A stretch of 64,000 bases of DNA from an uncultured Oscillospiraceae bacterium (GTDB lineage: Bacteria > Bacillota > Clostridia > Oscillospirales > Ruminococcaceae), in assembly GCA_900542145.1 (NCBI GenBank), contig UQMF01000003.1, forward strand, positions 1 through 64,000, read 5' to 3'. This document shows, piece by piece, positions 1 to 8,057 of the stretch. The position numbers and the translations under genes were made by a program. The notes beneath the pieces were generated by a model. The model was not told where the DNA came from. It worked only from the letters and a program-made list of their open reading frames with translations, and made no database searches. The number at the start of each line of letters is the position of its first letter. Position 1 is the stretch's first letter.

Positions 1-871
1 ATTATTATATATGATTATATCATAATATGTGTTAAAAATCAATAGTTTAATTGTCTTATATGTTTTTTTTTGGAACAAATAATATTATCTGTGTGCTTCA
101 CAATGTGTATATTGCACAAAACGCACAACAAAAAATTGTTATTAATTGTACCACCATTGACATTGACAAGCGGAGAATAATATAGTATAATAAATAAGGT
201 GATTTAGTAAACACCAATAGGCTTCCATGAATTCCATTTTTTCACGCAAGCCTTAAACAATATTCAATTAACCCCTGCAATCCGTGTGTGCGTGTAGACA
301 CACACACGGACGACCGAGAGGATGTTACCAGCATCCAAACGGCTTTTACAGGTGCCATCTCTGCGCTTGATTTAGCGGTCATAGCGCTTAGATACATTTT
401 CTTTGTGAGAGCGTTTGGATAACTATGTCCAGGCGCTTTCTGTTTTTTTCTGCTTATTTCCGCTTCCCAGCGGTCATAATACAAATCGAATGCCACCATG
501 CAATAGCAAATGTTATCTTGTCCTTAGGACTTCGCCATGAAACGAGCGAGTGTGACGGCTGTGAAGCCGACTAAACAGAGGGATCACATCAACGTCAGTG
601 TTTTCTTTCTTCAAAGGAAAACCCTCAGCTTGATAACGATAGCTGATGTCCAAACTGATGGAAAGATAAGATGAACGAGCCGGTAACTCCTGACTGCGTT
701 CTGCGAATGTGCGTAGAGGTGGAAACAAACTAGCTTATATTCTCGTTGCTGCGGCACTCTGTGACTCCAATCCCCAGTGCTGCGGCAGCGTTAATATACA
801 ATCCCATATATAGCAAAGAGATTACACTGCCCTTACGAGCTGTGCAATCTGTTTGCTATACGGTTTCATGC
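1..871. other. gene-poor edge next to tRNA-Ser
   Basis: No credible gene is visible. The first 230 bases are very AT-rich; bases 240-760 are less so. Short open frames on the minus strand (about 242-499 and 513-728) have no convincing ribosome site or recognisable domain. A strong inverted repeat lies near 281-312 (arms CCGTGTGTG / CACACACGG). Since the adjacent tRNA-Ser ends here with its 3' end, this could be the remains of an element integrated at the tRNA, but I see no integrase or att duplication in the window. Confidence 0.4.
281..312. repeat. inverted repeat / hairpin
   Basis: The arms CCGTGTGTG and CACACACGG face each other across a short GTGT/GAC-rich centre, giving a long stem. It is not followed by a T-run on either strand, so it is not a standard terminator. 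Function unknown. Confidence 0.5.
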
Positions 872-961
872 TGGCGGAGAAAGAGGGATTTGAACCCTCG
901 CGCCGGTTTCCCGACCTACTCCCTTAGCAGGGGAGCCCCTTCACCACTTGGGTATTTCTCC
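872..961 (-). tRNA. tRNA-Ser (GCU)
   Basis: Read on the minus strand, the sequence starts GGAGAAATACC and ends with the pairing arm followed by an encoded CCA. The anticodon stem CTCCC/GGGAG holds the loop CTGCTAA, so the anticodon is GCT (reads AGC/AGU serine codons). A long variable arm (GTAGGTCGGGAAACCGGCG) marks it as a class II serine tRNA, and the T-arm contains GGTTCAAATCC. Length with CCA is 90 nt. A consensus promoter lies upstream at 1041-1069. Confidence 0.96.
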
Positions 962-1040
962 AAACGATGAAACCAAAATATGATGATGAACATACAATAT
1001 ACAGCGTCAAAACTCTGCACCTGTAAAACATCGTGAATTA

Positions 1041-1069
1041 ATTATATCACAACGAACGTGATTTGTCAA
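1041..1069 (-). promoter_or_regulatory. promoter of tRNA-Ser
   Basis: On the minus strand TTGACA (1064-1069) and TATAAT (1041-1046) are separated by exactly 17 bases, about 80 bases upstream of the tRNA 5' end. Both hexamers are perfect sigma-70/SigA consensus. Confidence 0.85.
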
Positions 1070-1285
1070 GGGGTTTTTCAAAAAATTTTTTTGACAGCGA
1101 ACTGCACTAAAACCAGGACAAGAAATTGTATTTATCCACAAATTTCTACTTTTTTTACTTCGAAAACTAAATTACCGGCGAGTTCTGCCGATATAATATA
1201 TGGCGAAATCGACACATGTCAATATTAACAATGTCTGCTGCATATCTTGTGATTCAGCGGACGTTTGAGAAATAGAGGTGTGATT

Positions 1286-2566
1286 ATGGCCGACATTGGT
1301 ATGGTTGGAAAAATCCTCTGGGAGGATTATTATAAAATCGCATGGGTCAATATTCTGACAGGGGAATACCAATTCGTGAAAATACTTGACACGGACGAGG
1401 AGAAGCCGTGTCTTGCTGCAAAAGATATCTATGAGTACTCTCGGCTGGTCGTTTCAACGGGGCTTGTTCCCGAAGAGGATATCGAACAGTATCAGCGTTG
1501 TACCGCCAAGAAGTATATTCTCAACGAGGTTCTCGGTCAGCGCAAGCGTATAACGGTGGATTTCCGGCGTATCATTGGCGATTCCCGTAAGTGGGTCAGG
1601 CTCGAGATAGTGCTTCCTCATGACTTTTCCAGAGAGAATCCCTGGGCTGTCTATACCTGGAAGGAATCCGACTCCCAGACCGGAAATATCAATGACGCCC
1701 TGCGGATACTTTCCCAGTGTTTCCACAAGATTCTCAAGATCGACCTCGGGCAGGATTCCCTTGAGGTCATCAAGGCGTATCCTGAGGAACTTACCCCGAA
1801 GAGCGGATTTTCCGTGAACCTGTCCCGGTGGATTAAGAACGGCGTTGAGCGCGGAATGGTGTATCCAGATGATATTCGCGAGTTTATGGATTTTGTGGCT
1901 CCGGTAAGACTGATTGCACGCTTCCGTCAGAGCAGGGAATGCCTCCGGCTGCGCTACCGACGGCGTTTCGGCGGCGGATTCCGATGGGTGTACATGGAAC
2001 TTGTTCCGAGTATTGAGTACTCCGATGAAAAGCCTATCATCATGATGTACATCAGGGATATCCACGACGATTATGTGGAGGAACTGCACCGCCAGAAGGC
2101 ACTGGAGTATTACTGCAACTATGACACGCTGACCGGGCTGCACAGCCGTTTCTGCTACAACGACTTCTGCCGGAAATTCGAGAAACACGGCGGAATGCTT
2201 GCGGTCCTATTTGCGGATGTGAACGGACTGAAATACACCAATGATTCGTTCGGTCACGAATACGGTGACCGGCTTATAACCGGTTTTGCGGAGCAGCTCA
2301 GCGCGTGCTTCGGGACGGAATCCTGCTATCGCATCAGCGGCGATGAATTCGTGGTGCTGATTGACGGCATGCCTGAAAAGGAGTTCGTTGTTAGGGCTCT
2401 TGGATTCCACAAGATAATGCAGTCCATGGAAGTGCCGCAGGCGTCGGTGGGCTACTGCTGGAGCGGCGCGGCGGAGTCCGTTGACAGGCTTGTCCGCATA
2501 GCCGAGGAGCGAATGTACGAGGATAAGCATGAGTTCTACAAGCACCATCCGGAAATGAAAAGATGA
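1286..2566 (+). CDS. diguanylate cyclase with PAS-like sensor regions
   Basis: Predicted 426-residue cytosolic protein that should make cyclic di-GMP from two GTP. The C-terminal third (about 280-425) is a GGDEF domain: YDTLTGLHSR at its start, ADVNGLKYTND with the metal-binding Asp, FGHEYGDRL, and the signature SGDEF in place of GGDEF. No RxxD inhibitory site is visible just before the signature. The first 270 residues resemble two PAS-like sensor folds, a layout common in Ruminococcus. I place the start at ATG 1286, where AGAGGTG is correctly spaced, rather than the upstream TTG. No transmembrane segment is seen. The first signature Gly is Ser, a substitution known in active enzymes, so activity is likely but unproven. 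Confidence 0.88.
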   Translation: MADIGMVGKILWEDYYKIAWVNILTGEYQFVKILDTDEEKPCLAAKDIYEYSRLVVSTGLVPEEDIEQYQRCTAKKYILNEVLGQRKRITVDFRRIIGDSRKWVRLEIVLPHDFSRENPWAVYTWKESDSQTGNINDALRILSQCFHKILKIDLGQDSLEVIKAYPEELTPKSGFSVNLSRWIKNGVERGMVYPDDIREFMDFVAPVRLIARFRQSRECLRLRYRRRFGGGFRWVYMELVPSIEYSDEKPIIMMYIRDIHDDYVEELHRQKALEYYCNYDTLTGLHSRFCYNDFCRKFEKHGGMLAVLFADVNGLKYTNDSFGHEYGDRLITGFAEQLSACFGTESCYRISGDEFVVLIDGMPEKEFVVRALGFHKIMQSMEVPQASVGYCWSGAAESVDRLVRIAEERMYEDKHEFYKHHPEMKR

Positions 2567-2570
2567 CAAA

Positions 2571-2602
2571 AAGGGAGGAACGTTTGTTCCTCCTTTCTTT
2601 AT
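2571..2602. terminator. terminator between convergent genes
   Basis: GGGAGGAAC / GTTCCTCC stem with a 4-base loop, A-run before and T-rich tail after. It sits directly after the cyclase stop codon and before the convergent esterase stop, so it may work in both directions. Confidence 0.85.
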
Positions 2603-2610
2603 AGGCGACC

Positions 2611-3735
2611 TTAAATAAGTATCTCGCCGGGGACGATATCTGCCATCTGCTTGTATCCTGCCTTGCTGGGGTGCAGGTGGTCGCCGCTGTCGAACTTCGG
2701 CAGCATTCTGGTGGGGCGCTCCGGGTCGGCGAGAGCCTTGTCGAAGTCTATGCAGTCGTCGATGAGGTCGGTGGAGCGTATCCAGTCGTTGAACTGCGAG
2801 CGCACTACCTCGCGGAAAGGCGCGTAGGTGCGCCAGCCCTCGATAGGAAGCAGGGTCCCGACATAGACCTTGTAGCCGAACTGCCGGGATTCGCTGATGT
2901 AATACTTCATGCACTCTACCAGTTCGTCGGCGGTCGGCATGTCGCTCATCGGACGGAACGGATTCACCTCCGTGCCCACCGGGTGGATTATGTCGTTGAT
3001 TCCGTGCTGGATAATTACGGTGTCGGCACCGTCGGTCGGAACTTCATGCTGGAAGCGCTTTTTACCCATCAATCCGTAGGATTCGTAAGTGATGCAGTTG
3101 TATTCGCGCAGCATTCTGGTACCGCTGGCGGCGCGGCGTATAACAGCGGTGTGGAGCTTTTCCTCGCGGTTGCAGCGCAGTGTGAGGTATTCTGGCCAGT
3201 CCTGCGCGGTGATGGAATCGCCGTAGCACACCACGGTGCGGTTGTCCGCCGAGGTGAGCACTGATACGTTGCTCAGGAAGTAGATAACGCTGATTCCGCG
3301 CTCGATCTCTTTGGGGATAAGCTCAGTTTCCGTCATGTCGCCAATGGCGTAGTAGCCCTCGGTGAGGGGACCGCTGGTGTATACTGCGGAGCGCAGCAGG
3401 GTGAACTCCTTGAAATAAAAGCTGACGGTGATAAGACTCTGGGGTTGTATCTCGCAGGGTAGCTCGTCCGAAACCGTGTTCTTTCCGGCGCCGATGGTGA
3501 CTTCGCGCCTGCCTCCGAATGTTATCGGGTAGAATTTCCCGTCGATGAACACTGTCACGCGGTTAAAGGTGACAGGCTCAGTGCCGCAGTAGTTGTCGAA
3601 GTTCAGGCGCACTGCCTTCCCCCCGAACTGTGAATAAATGGGATAGCGGAATGTGAGGTTGCGGTTGTAGCTTTCCGGCCGGTTTTCGCCGATGGATATC
3701 GCGTTTCCCCACACACTCGCCCAGTGATTGTACAT
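2611..3735 (-). CDS. SGNH/GDSL-family hydrolase (carbohydrate esterase-like)
   Basis: 374-residue hydrolase. The C-terminal half (from about 165) has the SGNH blocks: CYGDSIT (nucleophile Ser), HGINDI (block III with Asn), and SGDHLHPS (catalytic Asp and His). The N-terminal half (about 20-150) is rich in beta strands and resembles the jelly-roll domain seen in front of SGNH domains of bacterial carbohydrate esterases. No signal peptide is apparent, so it probably acts in the cytosol, perhaps deacylating imported oligosaccharides. The start at 3735 is supported by AAGGAAGG about 7 bases upstream. It is transcribed divergently from an MFS transporter, which suggests shared sugar or nucleoside uptake and processing. 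The substrate cannot be told from sequence. Confidence 0.85.
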   Translation of the reverse strand: MYNHWASVWGNAISIGENRPESYNRNLTFRYPIYSQFGGKAVRLNFDNYCGTEPVTFNRVTVFIDGKFYPITFGGRREVTIGAGKNTVSDELPCEIQPQSLITVSFYFKEFTLLRSAVYTSGPLTEGYYAIGDMTETELIPKEIERGISVIYFLSNVSVLTSADNRTVVCYGDSITAQDWPEYLTLRCNREEKLHTAVIRRAASGTRMLREYNCITYESYGLMGKKRFQHEVPTDGADTVIIQHGINDIIHPVGTEVNPFRPMSDMPTADELVECMKYYISESRQFGYKVYVGTLLPIEGWRTYAPFREVVRSQFNDWIRSTDLIDDCIDFDKALADPERPTRMLPKFDSGDHLHPSKAGYKQMADIVPGEILI

Positions 3736-3824
3736 ATTGTATCCTTCCTTGTTCTTTTCTTTGTCGATACATATTATATAACTATTTTCTCATATTGTCA
3801 AGCCGGGATTTTTTGATTAACCTA

Positions 3825-3853
3825 TTGACAAACGAAATAAAATATGCTAGAAT
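3825..3853 (+). promoter_or_regulatory. promoter of MFS transporter gene
   Basis: TTGACA (3825-3830), 17-base spacer, TAGAAT (3848-3853). The transporter start codon is 42 bases downstream of the -10 box. Confidence 0.85.
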
Positions 3854-3861
3854 ACGGTTGT

Positions 3862-3876
3862 TTGTAAACGATTACT
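3862..3876 (+). promoter_or_regulatory. cre-like / LacI-family operator
   Basis: TTGTAAACGATTACT fits the catabolite-responsive element consensus WTGNAANCGNWNNCW at every position and is nearly palindromic around the central CG. It lies immediately downstream of the -10 box, where binding of CcpA or a local LacI-type repressor would block transcription. No repressor gene is adjacent. Confidence 0.6.
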
Positions 3877-3894
3877 TTTTCAGAGGATAAATGT

Positions 3895-5088
3895 ATGTCA
3901 GTAAAAAACAACTTTAAGCACACTGTCCTTGCAAGCTACGGAGGATACATAACCCAGGCGATAGTAAACAACTTTGCTCCGCTGCTGTTTCTGATATTCC
4001 AGGACAGCTTCGGAATCCCGATAGAGGAGATCACTCTGCTGGTCACGATAAACTTTCTGGTGCAGCTAGTCATCGACCTTGCCTCCGCCGGATTTGTGGA
4101 TAAGATAGGCTACCGTACATGCCTTATTGCGGCGCACATATTCGCGGCAGCCGGAATTGCCGGGCTGGGAATACTGCCGTTCATCATGCCGCCCTTCGCC
4201 GGACTGCTGACCTCCGTTGTGCTGTACGCCATCGGCGGCGGACTGACTGAAGTTCTGATAAGCCCGTTGGTTGAAGCCTGCCCGAGCGATAATAAGGCGG
4301 GATCCATGGGATTGCTGCATTCATTTTATTGTTGGGGCAGCGTTGGGACTGTGCTGCTGTCCACGCTCTTCCTGTTCGCGTTCGGAAAGGGAAGCTGGCG
4401 CATTCTTGCGTTGCTGTGGGCGATAGTCCCGGCGCTGAACACGATCTACTTCACCCGGGTGCCGATTCCCGAAATGTACGAGGAGGGTGCCCGGGGAATG
4501 ACCCTGCGCGAGCTGTGCGGCAACCGGATTTTCTGGCTGATGGCAATACTCATCATGTGCGCCGGGGGAAGCGAACTTGCCATGAGCCAGTGGGCTTCTG
4601 CATTTGCAGAGAGCGCCCTGGGCGTGGAAAAGACGGTGGGCGACCTGATGGGACCATGCTTCTTCGCGGTGCTGATGGGAACTTCCCGGGTATTCTACGC
4701 GAAGATAAGCGCCAAGATCAACCTGCTGAAATACATGTGCTTCTGCGGAGTGCTGTGCATATTCTCCTACATGCTCGCCGCATTCTCGCCGATTCCTGTG
4801 CTGTCGCTGATCGGCTGTGGGATTTGCGGATTCTCGGTAGGCGCTATGTGGCCTGGTACTTATAGCGCCGCAGCCGGGGCGCTCCCCCGGGGCGGAACGG
4901 CGATGTTCGCGTTGCTGGCGCTTGCCGGCGATGCCGGCTGTTCTGGCGGACCTACCCTCGTCGGAATGATCACCGGAGCCATGGGCGGCGGACTGAAGCA
5001 GGGACTGCCCTTCGCGGCGATATTCCCGGCGGTGCTCATTGTGGCGGCGGTTATTACCATGCGCATAACTGGGAAGCGCTCCCGGTAA
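3895..5088 (+). CDS. major facilitator superfamily transporter
   Basis: 397-residue integral membrane protein with about 12 hydrophobic helices in two halves. The loop between helices 2 and 3 reads DLASAGFVDKIGYR, the usual MFS signature region (GxxxDrxGrr-like). Helices are rich in Gly and small residues; the C-terminus is short and basic (TGKRSR). The overall pattern resembles the sugar-porter FucP-like branch. Start 3895 follows AGAGGA by about 7 bases. The upstream cre-like operator points to carbon-source control, and the divergent SGNH hydrolase suggests a carbohydrate or glycoside substrate. The actual substrate is not recognisable. Confidence 0.85.
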   Translation: MSVKNNFKHTVLASYGGYITQAIVNNFAPLLFLIFQDSFGIPIEEITLLVTINFLVQLVIDLASAGFVDKIGYRTCLIAAHIFAAAGIAGLGILPFIMPPFAGLLTSVVLYAIGGGLTEVLISPLVEACPSDNKAGSMGLLHSFYCWGSVGTVLLSTLFLFAFGKGSWRILALLWAIVPALNTIYFTRVPIPEMYEEGARGMTLRELCGNRIFWLMAILIMCAGGSELAMSQWASAFAESALGVEKTVGDLMGPCFFAVLMGTSRVFYAKISAKINLLKYMCFCGVLCIFSYMLAAFSPIPVLSLIGCGICGFSVGAMWPGTYSAAAGALPRGGTAMFALLALAGDAGCSGGPTLVGMITGAMGGGLKQGLPFAAIFPAVLIVAAVITMRITGKRSR

Positions 5089-5117
5089 TGGCTTCCCCGG
5101 CTGGCAATATCTTTGCA

Positions 5118-5147
5118 TTGAAAAACCTCCCCCATGTAGGGTATAAT
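5118..5147 (+). promoter_or_regulatory. promoter of small-peptide gene
   Basis: TTGAAA (5118-5123), 18-base spacer, perfect TATAAT (5142-5147), 45 bases before the peptide start codon. Confidence 0.7.
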
Positions 5148-5189
5148 AGCATTATCCCACACAGGGAAATACATATCAGGAGGTTTTTT
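5120..5189 (+). repeat. inverted repeat able to mask the peptide's ribosome site
   Basis: AAAAACCTCC (about 5121-5130) is complementary to GGAGGTTTTT (5179-5188), which contains the ribosome-binding site of the small-peptide gene. The upstream arm lies before the -10 box, so only transcripts reading through from the MFS gene would carry both arms and have the site sequestered; transcripts from the local promoter would not. Confidence 0.5.
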
Positions 5190-5191
5190 AC

Positions 5192-5278
5192 ATGTTCAAT
5201 TTCTTTAATGCATGCGGCGCTGGCTTTGATCAGCTGTGCGAGTTCCTCAAGGCGCTCTGCGGCGGTTTCGGCTGCTAA
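5192..5278 (+). CDS. 28-residue cysteine-containing peptide
   Basis: A 28-codon frame starts MFNFFNACGAGF and ends LCGGFGC. AGGAGG (5178-5183) is 8 bases before the ATG and a consensus promoter (5118-5147) precedes it; a terminator follows at 5343-5370, so it forms its own transcription unit. Cysteines are at positions 8, 16, 23 and 28. The middle (DQLCEFLKAL) could form an amphipathic helix between hydrophobic, Gly-rich ends. There is no adjacent processing, export or immunity gene, so I cannot assign it to a bacteriocin, signal or metal-binding class. The evidence for expression is the signal set rather than homology. Confidence 0.6.
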   Translation: MFNFFNACGAGFDQLCEFLKALCGGFGC

Positions 5279-5320
5279 TAGGGGAGTATCCTCTGAACAG
5301 TCCTGCTGTGACTGAATGAT

Positions 5321-5370
5321 GACCGGACGATTCCGGTCGCTTAGCCCGGTTAACGCCGGGCTTTCTTTTT
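5321..5370 (+). terminator. tandem hairpins ending in a terminator
   Basis: GACCGGA/TCCGGTC (5321-5338) is followed by AGCCCGG/CCGGGCT (5343-5362) and the T-rich tail TTCTTTTT. It ends the small-peptide transcript just before the methyltransferase promoter. Confidence 0.8.
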
Positions 5371-5372
5371 GC

Positions 5373-5402
5373 TTGACAGATAATGGCGCAAAGTGGTAAT
5401 AT
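5373..5402 (+). promoter_or_regulatory. promoter of methyltransferase gene
   Basis: TTGACA (5373-5378), 18-base spacer, TAATAT (5397-5402), 30 bases before the start codon. Confidence 0.75.
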
Positions 5403-5432
5403 AAAAGAAAAGTTATAAAAAGGAGCACCAGA

Positions 5433-6227
5433 ATGAAAAACGCTGAAATAAATGCAGACAGATTCATGGGATTTGCTGACGTATACGACAACGCGCGCCC
5501 GTCGCTTCCGGTTCACTTCATGGAGCTTATCCGGCTTTATCTTGGCAGGGATATCGGCACCGTTGTGGACCTCGGCTGCGGCACCGGGCTTTCCACCGCC
5601 GCGTGGAAAGGGAACTGCGGAAAAGTTATCGGCATAGAGCCCAGCAGCGACATGCTGGCGGTCGCCCGGGAGAAATCCGGGGAGGGTGTGGAATTCCGAC
5701 AGGGGTATTCCCACGCCACCGGACTGCCGGACGGCTGCGCGGACGCAGTCGTGTGCTCGCAGTCCTTCCACTGGATGGAGCCGGTTTCCACGCTGAAGGA
5801 GGCTGACCGTATCCTCGCCCCCGGCGGCGTATTCGCGACAGTGGACTGCGACTGGCCTGCGGTCTGCGGCACGGAGCCGGAATCCGCTTACGAGGAGCTT
5901 TTCGAAAAGGTAAAGCGCCTGGAACTTGAGCTTCCGGACGTGAGCAGCACGTTCAGCCGCTGGGAGAAATCCGGGCACCTGGCGAATATCCGGAACAGCG
6001 GGCATTTCCGCTACGTCCGCGAACTGGTATTCGCGAACGCGGAGCCTTGCACCACGCAGCGCTTCATCGGACTTGCTCAGAGCCAGGGAGGACTCCAGAC
6101 CCTGCTGAAGCTCCACCCGGAGCTTATTGAAAGCGACTGGAAGCGGTTCCAGGAGCGTATTTCCGAGTGCTTCGGCGAGCCGCGCATTGTGGAGTTCTGC
6201 TACAGAGTCCGCCTTGGCGTGAAATAA
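5433..6227 (+). CDS. class I SAM-dependent methyltransferase
   Basis: 264-residue cytosolic enzyme of the UbiE/BioC-like Methyltransf_11 type. Motif I VVDLGCGTGLST (about residues 45-56) binds S-adenosylmethionine; IGIEPS holds the acidic residue for the ribose; AVVCSQSFHWM is motif IV and ILAPGGVFA motif VI. The N-terminal FADVYDNARPSLP is typical of small-molecule methyltransferases that include trans-aconitate-like enzymes. AAAAGGAG lies 8 bases upstream of ATG 5433. It forms a single-gene unit with its own promoter and terminator, so the neighbours give no hint of the substrate. Confidence 0.87.
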   Translation: MKNAEINADRFMGFADVYDNARPSLPVHFMELIRLYLGRDIGTVVDLGCGTGLSTAAWKGNCGKVIGIEPSSDMLAVAREKSGEGVEFRQGYSHATGLPDGCADAVVCSQSFHWMEPVSTLKEADRILAPGGVFATVDCDWPAVCGTEPESAYEELFEKVKRLELELPDVSSTFSRWEKSGHLANIRNSGHFRYVRELVFANAEPCTTQRFIGLAQSQGGLQTLLKLHPELIESDWKRFQERISECFGEPRIVEFCYRVRLGVK

Positions 6228-6290
6228 TATAGAAAACATCTGAAAACCTCATGTGAGCAAAATGCACAGTTCATTGGAGGTTTCCATATA

Positions 6291-6320
6291 ATCGGGAGGG
6301 TAGCCCCTCCCGATTTTTAT
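6291..6320 (+). terminator. terminator after methyltransferase
   Basis: ATCGGGAGGG / CCCTCCCGAT with a short loop followed by TTTTATTTT. A second weaker stem (AAACCTC/GAGGTTT, 6244-6283) precedes it. Confidence 0.85.
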
Positions 6321-6354
6321 TTTGCGGGTTTGTTCAAAAATCCGTCAAAAGGGC

Positions 6355-6383
6355 TTGCATTGCCGCGAGAGTTATGCTATAAT
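6355..6383 (+). promoter_or_regulatory. promoter of ABC-F operon
   Basis: TTGCAT (6355-6360), 17-base spacer, TATAAT (6378-6383) with an extended -10 TG one base upstream. Confidence 0.8.
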
Positions 6384-6431
6384 TATATTGTATGTGTTAC
6401 GACAACAATGAACTATAAAGGAGAAAACGAA

Positions 6432-8045
6432 TTGATTACAGTATCTGATGTAAGCGTCAGCTTCGGCGGACAGCTTCTTTTCAAGGACGTAGACCTGAAA
6501 TTCACCGCCGGCAACTGCTACGGCGTTATCGGCGCAAACGGCGCCGGAAAATCCACCTTCTTAAAGGTGCTCTGCGGCGACCTCGAGCCTACCAAGGGCA
6601 GCGTATCCAAGCCTGCGGAGCTGCGTATGTCCGTGCTGCGCCAGGATCACTACGCGTTCGATGACTACACCGTTCAGGACACTGTTATCCTCGGCAACAA
6701 GCGCCTTTACGACATCATGCAGGAGAAGGACGCACTCTATGCCAAGGAGGATTTCTCCGAGGAGGACGGCACCCGCGCTTCCGAGCTGGAGGCGGAATTC
6801 GCTGAGCTCAACGGCTGGGAGGCGGAATCCGACGCTTCCAAGCTTATTCAGGGACTGGGACTTCCCGAGGAGATACTCACCCAGAAGATGGATTCCCTCA
6901 CCGGTAACGAAAAGGTCAAGGTGCTTCTCGCACAGTGCCTGTTCGGAAATCCGGATATTATACTGATGGACGAGCCTACCAACCACCTTGATGTCGAGGC
7001 GGTTTCCTGGCTGGAGGACTTCCTCGCGGAATACTTCGGTACTGTCATCGTCGTATCCCACGACCGTCACTTCCTGAACAACGTCTGCACTCACATCGTT
7101 GATATCGACTACGGCAAGATAAAGATGTATGTCGGCAACTACGAGTTCTGGTACGAATCCTCCCAGCTTATTCAGCGCATGATCAAGCAGCAGAACAAGC
7201 GTGCCGAGGAAAAGATCAAGGAACTCCAGAACTTTATCGCGAGGTTCTCCGCGAACAAGTCCAAGTCCAAGCAGGCTACTTCACGCCGCAAACTTATCGA
7301 CAAGCTGACCGTCGAGGAACTGCCGGCTTCTTCCAGAAAATACCCCTATATCGCGTTCGACATGGAGCGCGAGGTGGGTAAGGATATCCTCCAGGTGACC
7401 GGGCTTTCCAAGACCGTGGACGGAGTCAAGGTGCTCAACAACGTAAGCTTCACCGTCGGCAAGGGCGACAAGATCGCGTTCGTCGGCAACAACGAGATCG
7501 CCGTGACCACCCTGTTCAAGATACTCATGGAGGAAATGGAGCCGGACGAGGGTACGTTCAAGTGGGGCAGTACGACTTCCGTAAGCTACTTCCCGAACGA
7601 CAACAGCGCGTTCTTCGACAACTGCCAGCTGTCCATCATCGACTGGATGCGCCAGTACTCCAAGGACGAAACCGAGAGCTACCTCCGCGGATTCCTCGGC
7701 AGAATGCTGTTCAGCGGCGACGACGTGTTCAAGCCCGTAAACGTGCTATCCGGCGGTGAGAAGGTACGCTGTATGTTCTCCAGAATGATGCTGTTCCAGA
7801 GCAATGTGCTTATCCTCGACCGTCCGACGAACCACCTCGACCTCGAGAGCATCACCGCAGTAAACAACGGTCTGTCCGAGTTCAAGGGCAACCTGCTGTT
7901 TGCTTCCCACGACCATGAGATACTTGAAACCGCGGCTAACCGCATTATCGAGATCACTGAGAACGGCTGCCTTGACCGCCAGGGCAATTACGACGACTTC
8001 GTTGCATGGCGCCACGAGAATGTCGGCGGAAAGCTCATGCTTTAA
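6432..8045 (+). CDS. ABC-F family ATPase with degenerate second site
   Basis: 537-residue soluble protein with two ATP-binding cassettes and no membrane domain, as in ABC-F translation factors that act at the ribosomal E site. First cassette: GANGAGKST, LTGNEKVK (signature) and LMDEPTNHLD. Second cassette: the P-loop reads FVGNNEIAVTT, lacking the usual GK(S/T), the signature LSGGEK is normal, but Walker B reads LDRPTNHLD, with Arg replacing the catalytic Glu. A basic linker (about 245-300) joins the cassettes. I chose TTG 6432 because AAAGGAG is 8 bases upstream and the product then begins ITVSDVSVSFGG as in relatives; ATG 6408 would add 8 residues. The loss of the second catalytic Glu is unusual. 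It may be a housekeeping YbiT-like factor; resistance cannot be inferred. Confidence 0.85.
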   Translation: MITVSDVSVSFGGQLLFKDVDLKFTAGNCYGVIGANGAGKSTFLKVLCGDLEPTKGSVSKPAELRMSVLRQDHYAFDDYTVQDTVILGNKRLYDIMQEKDALYAKEDFSEEDGTRASELEAEFAELNGWEAESDASKLIQGLGLPEEILTQKMDSLTGNEKVKVLLAQCLFGNPDIILMDEPTNHLDVEAVSWLEDFLAEYFGTVIVVSHDRHFLNNVCTHIVDIDYGKIKMYVGNYEFWYESSQLIQRMIKQQNKRAEEKIKELQNFIARFSANKSKSKQATSRRKLIDKLTVEELPASSRKYPYIAFDMEREVGKDILQVTGLSKTVDGVKVLNNVSFTVGKGDKIAFVGNNEIAVTTLFKILMEEMEPDEGTFKWGSTTSVSYFPNDNSAFFDNCQLSIIDWMRQYSKDETESYLRGFLGRMLFSGDDVFKPVNVLSGGEKVRCMFSRMMLFQSNVLILDRPTNHLDLESITAVNNGLSEFKGNLLFASHDHEILETAANRIIEITENGCLDRQGNYDDFVAWRHENVGGKLML

Positions 8046-8057
8046 GGGAGCGCGCAG

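Noticed and set aside
242..728. Two short minus-strand open frames left of the tRNA
   Set aside because: No Shine-Dalgarno, no recognisable domain; composition does not look coding. Treated as non-coding or debris.
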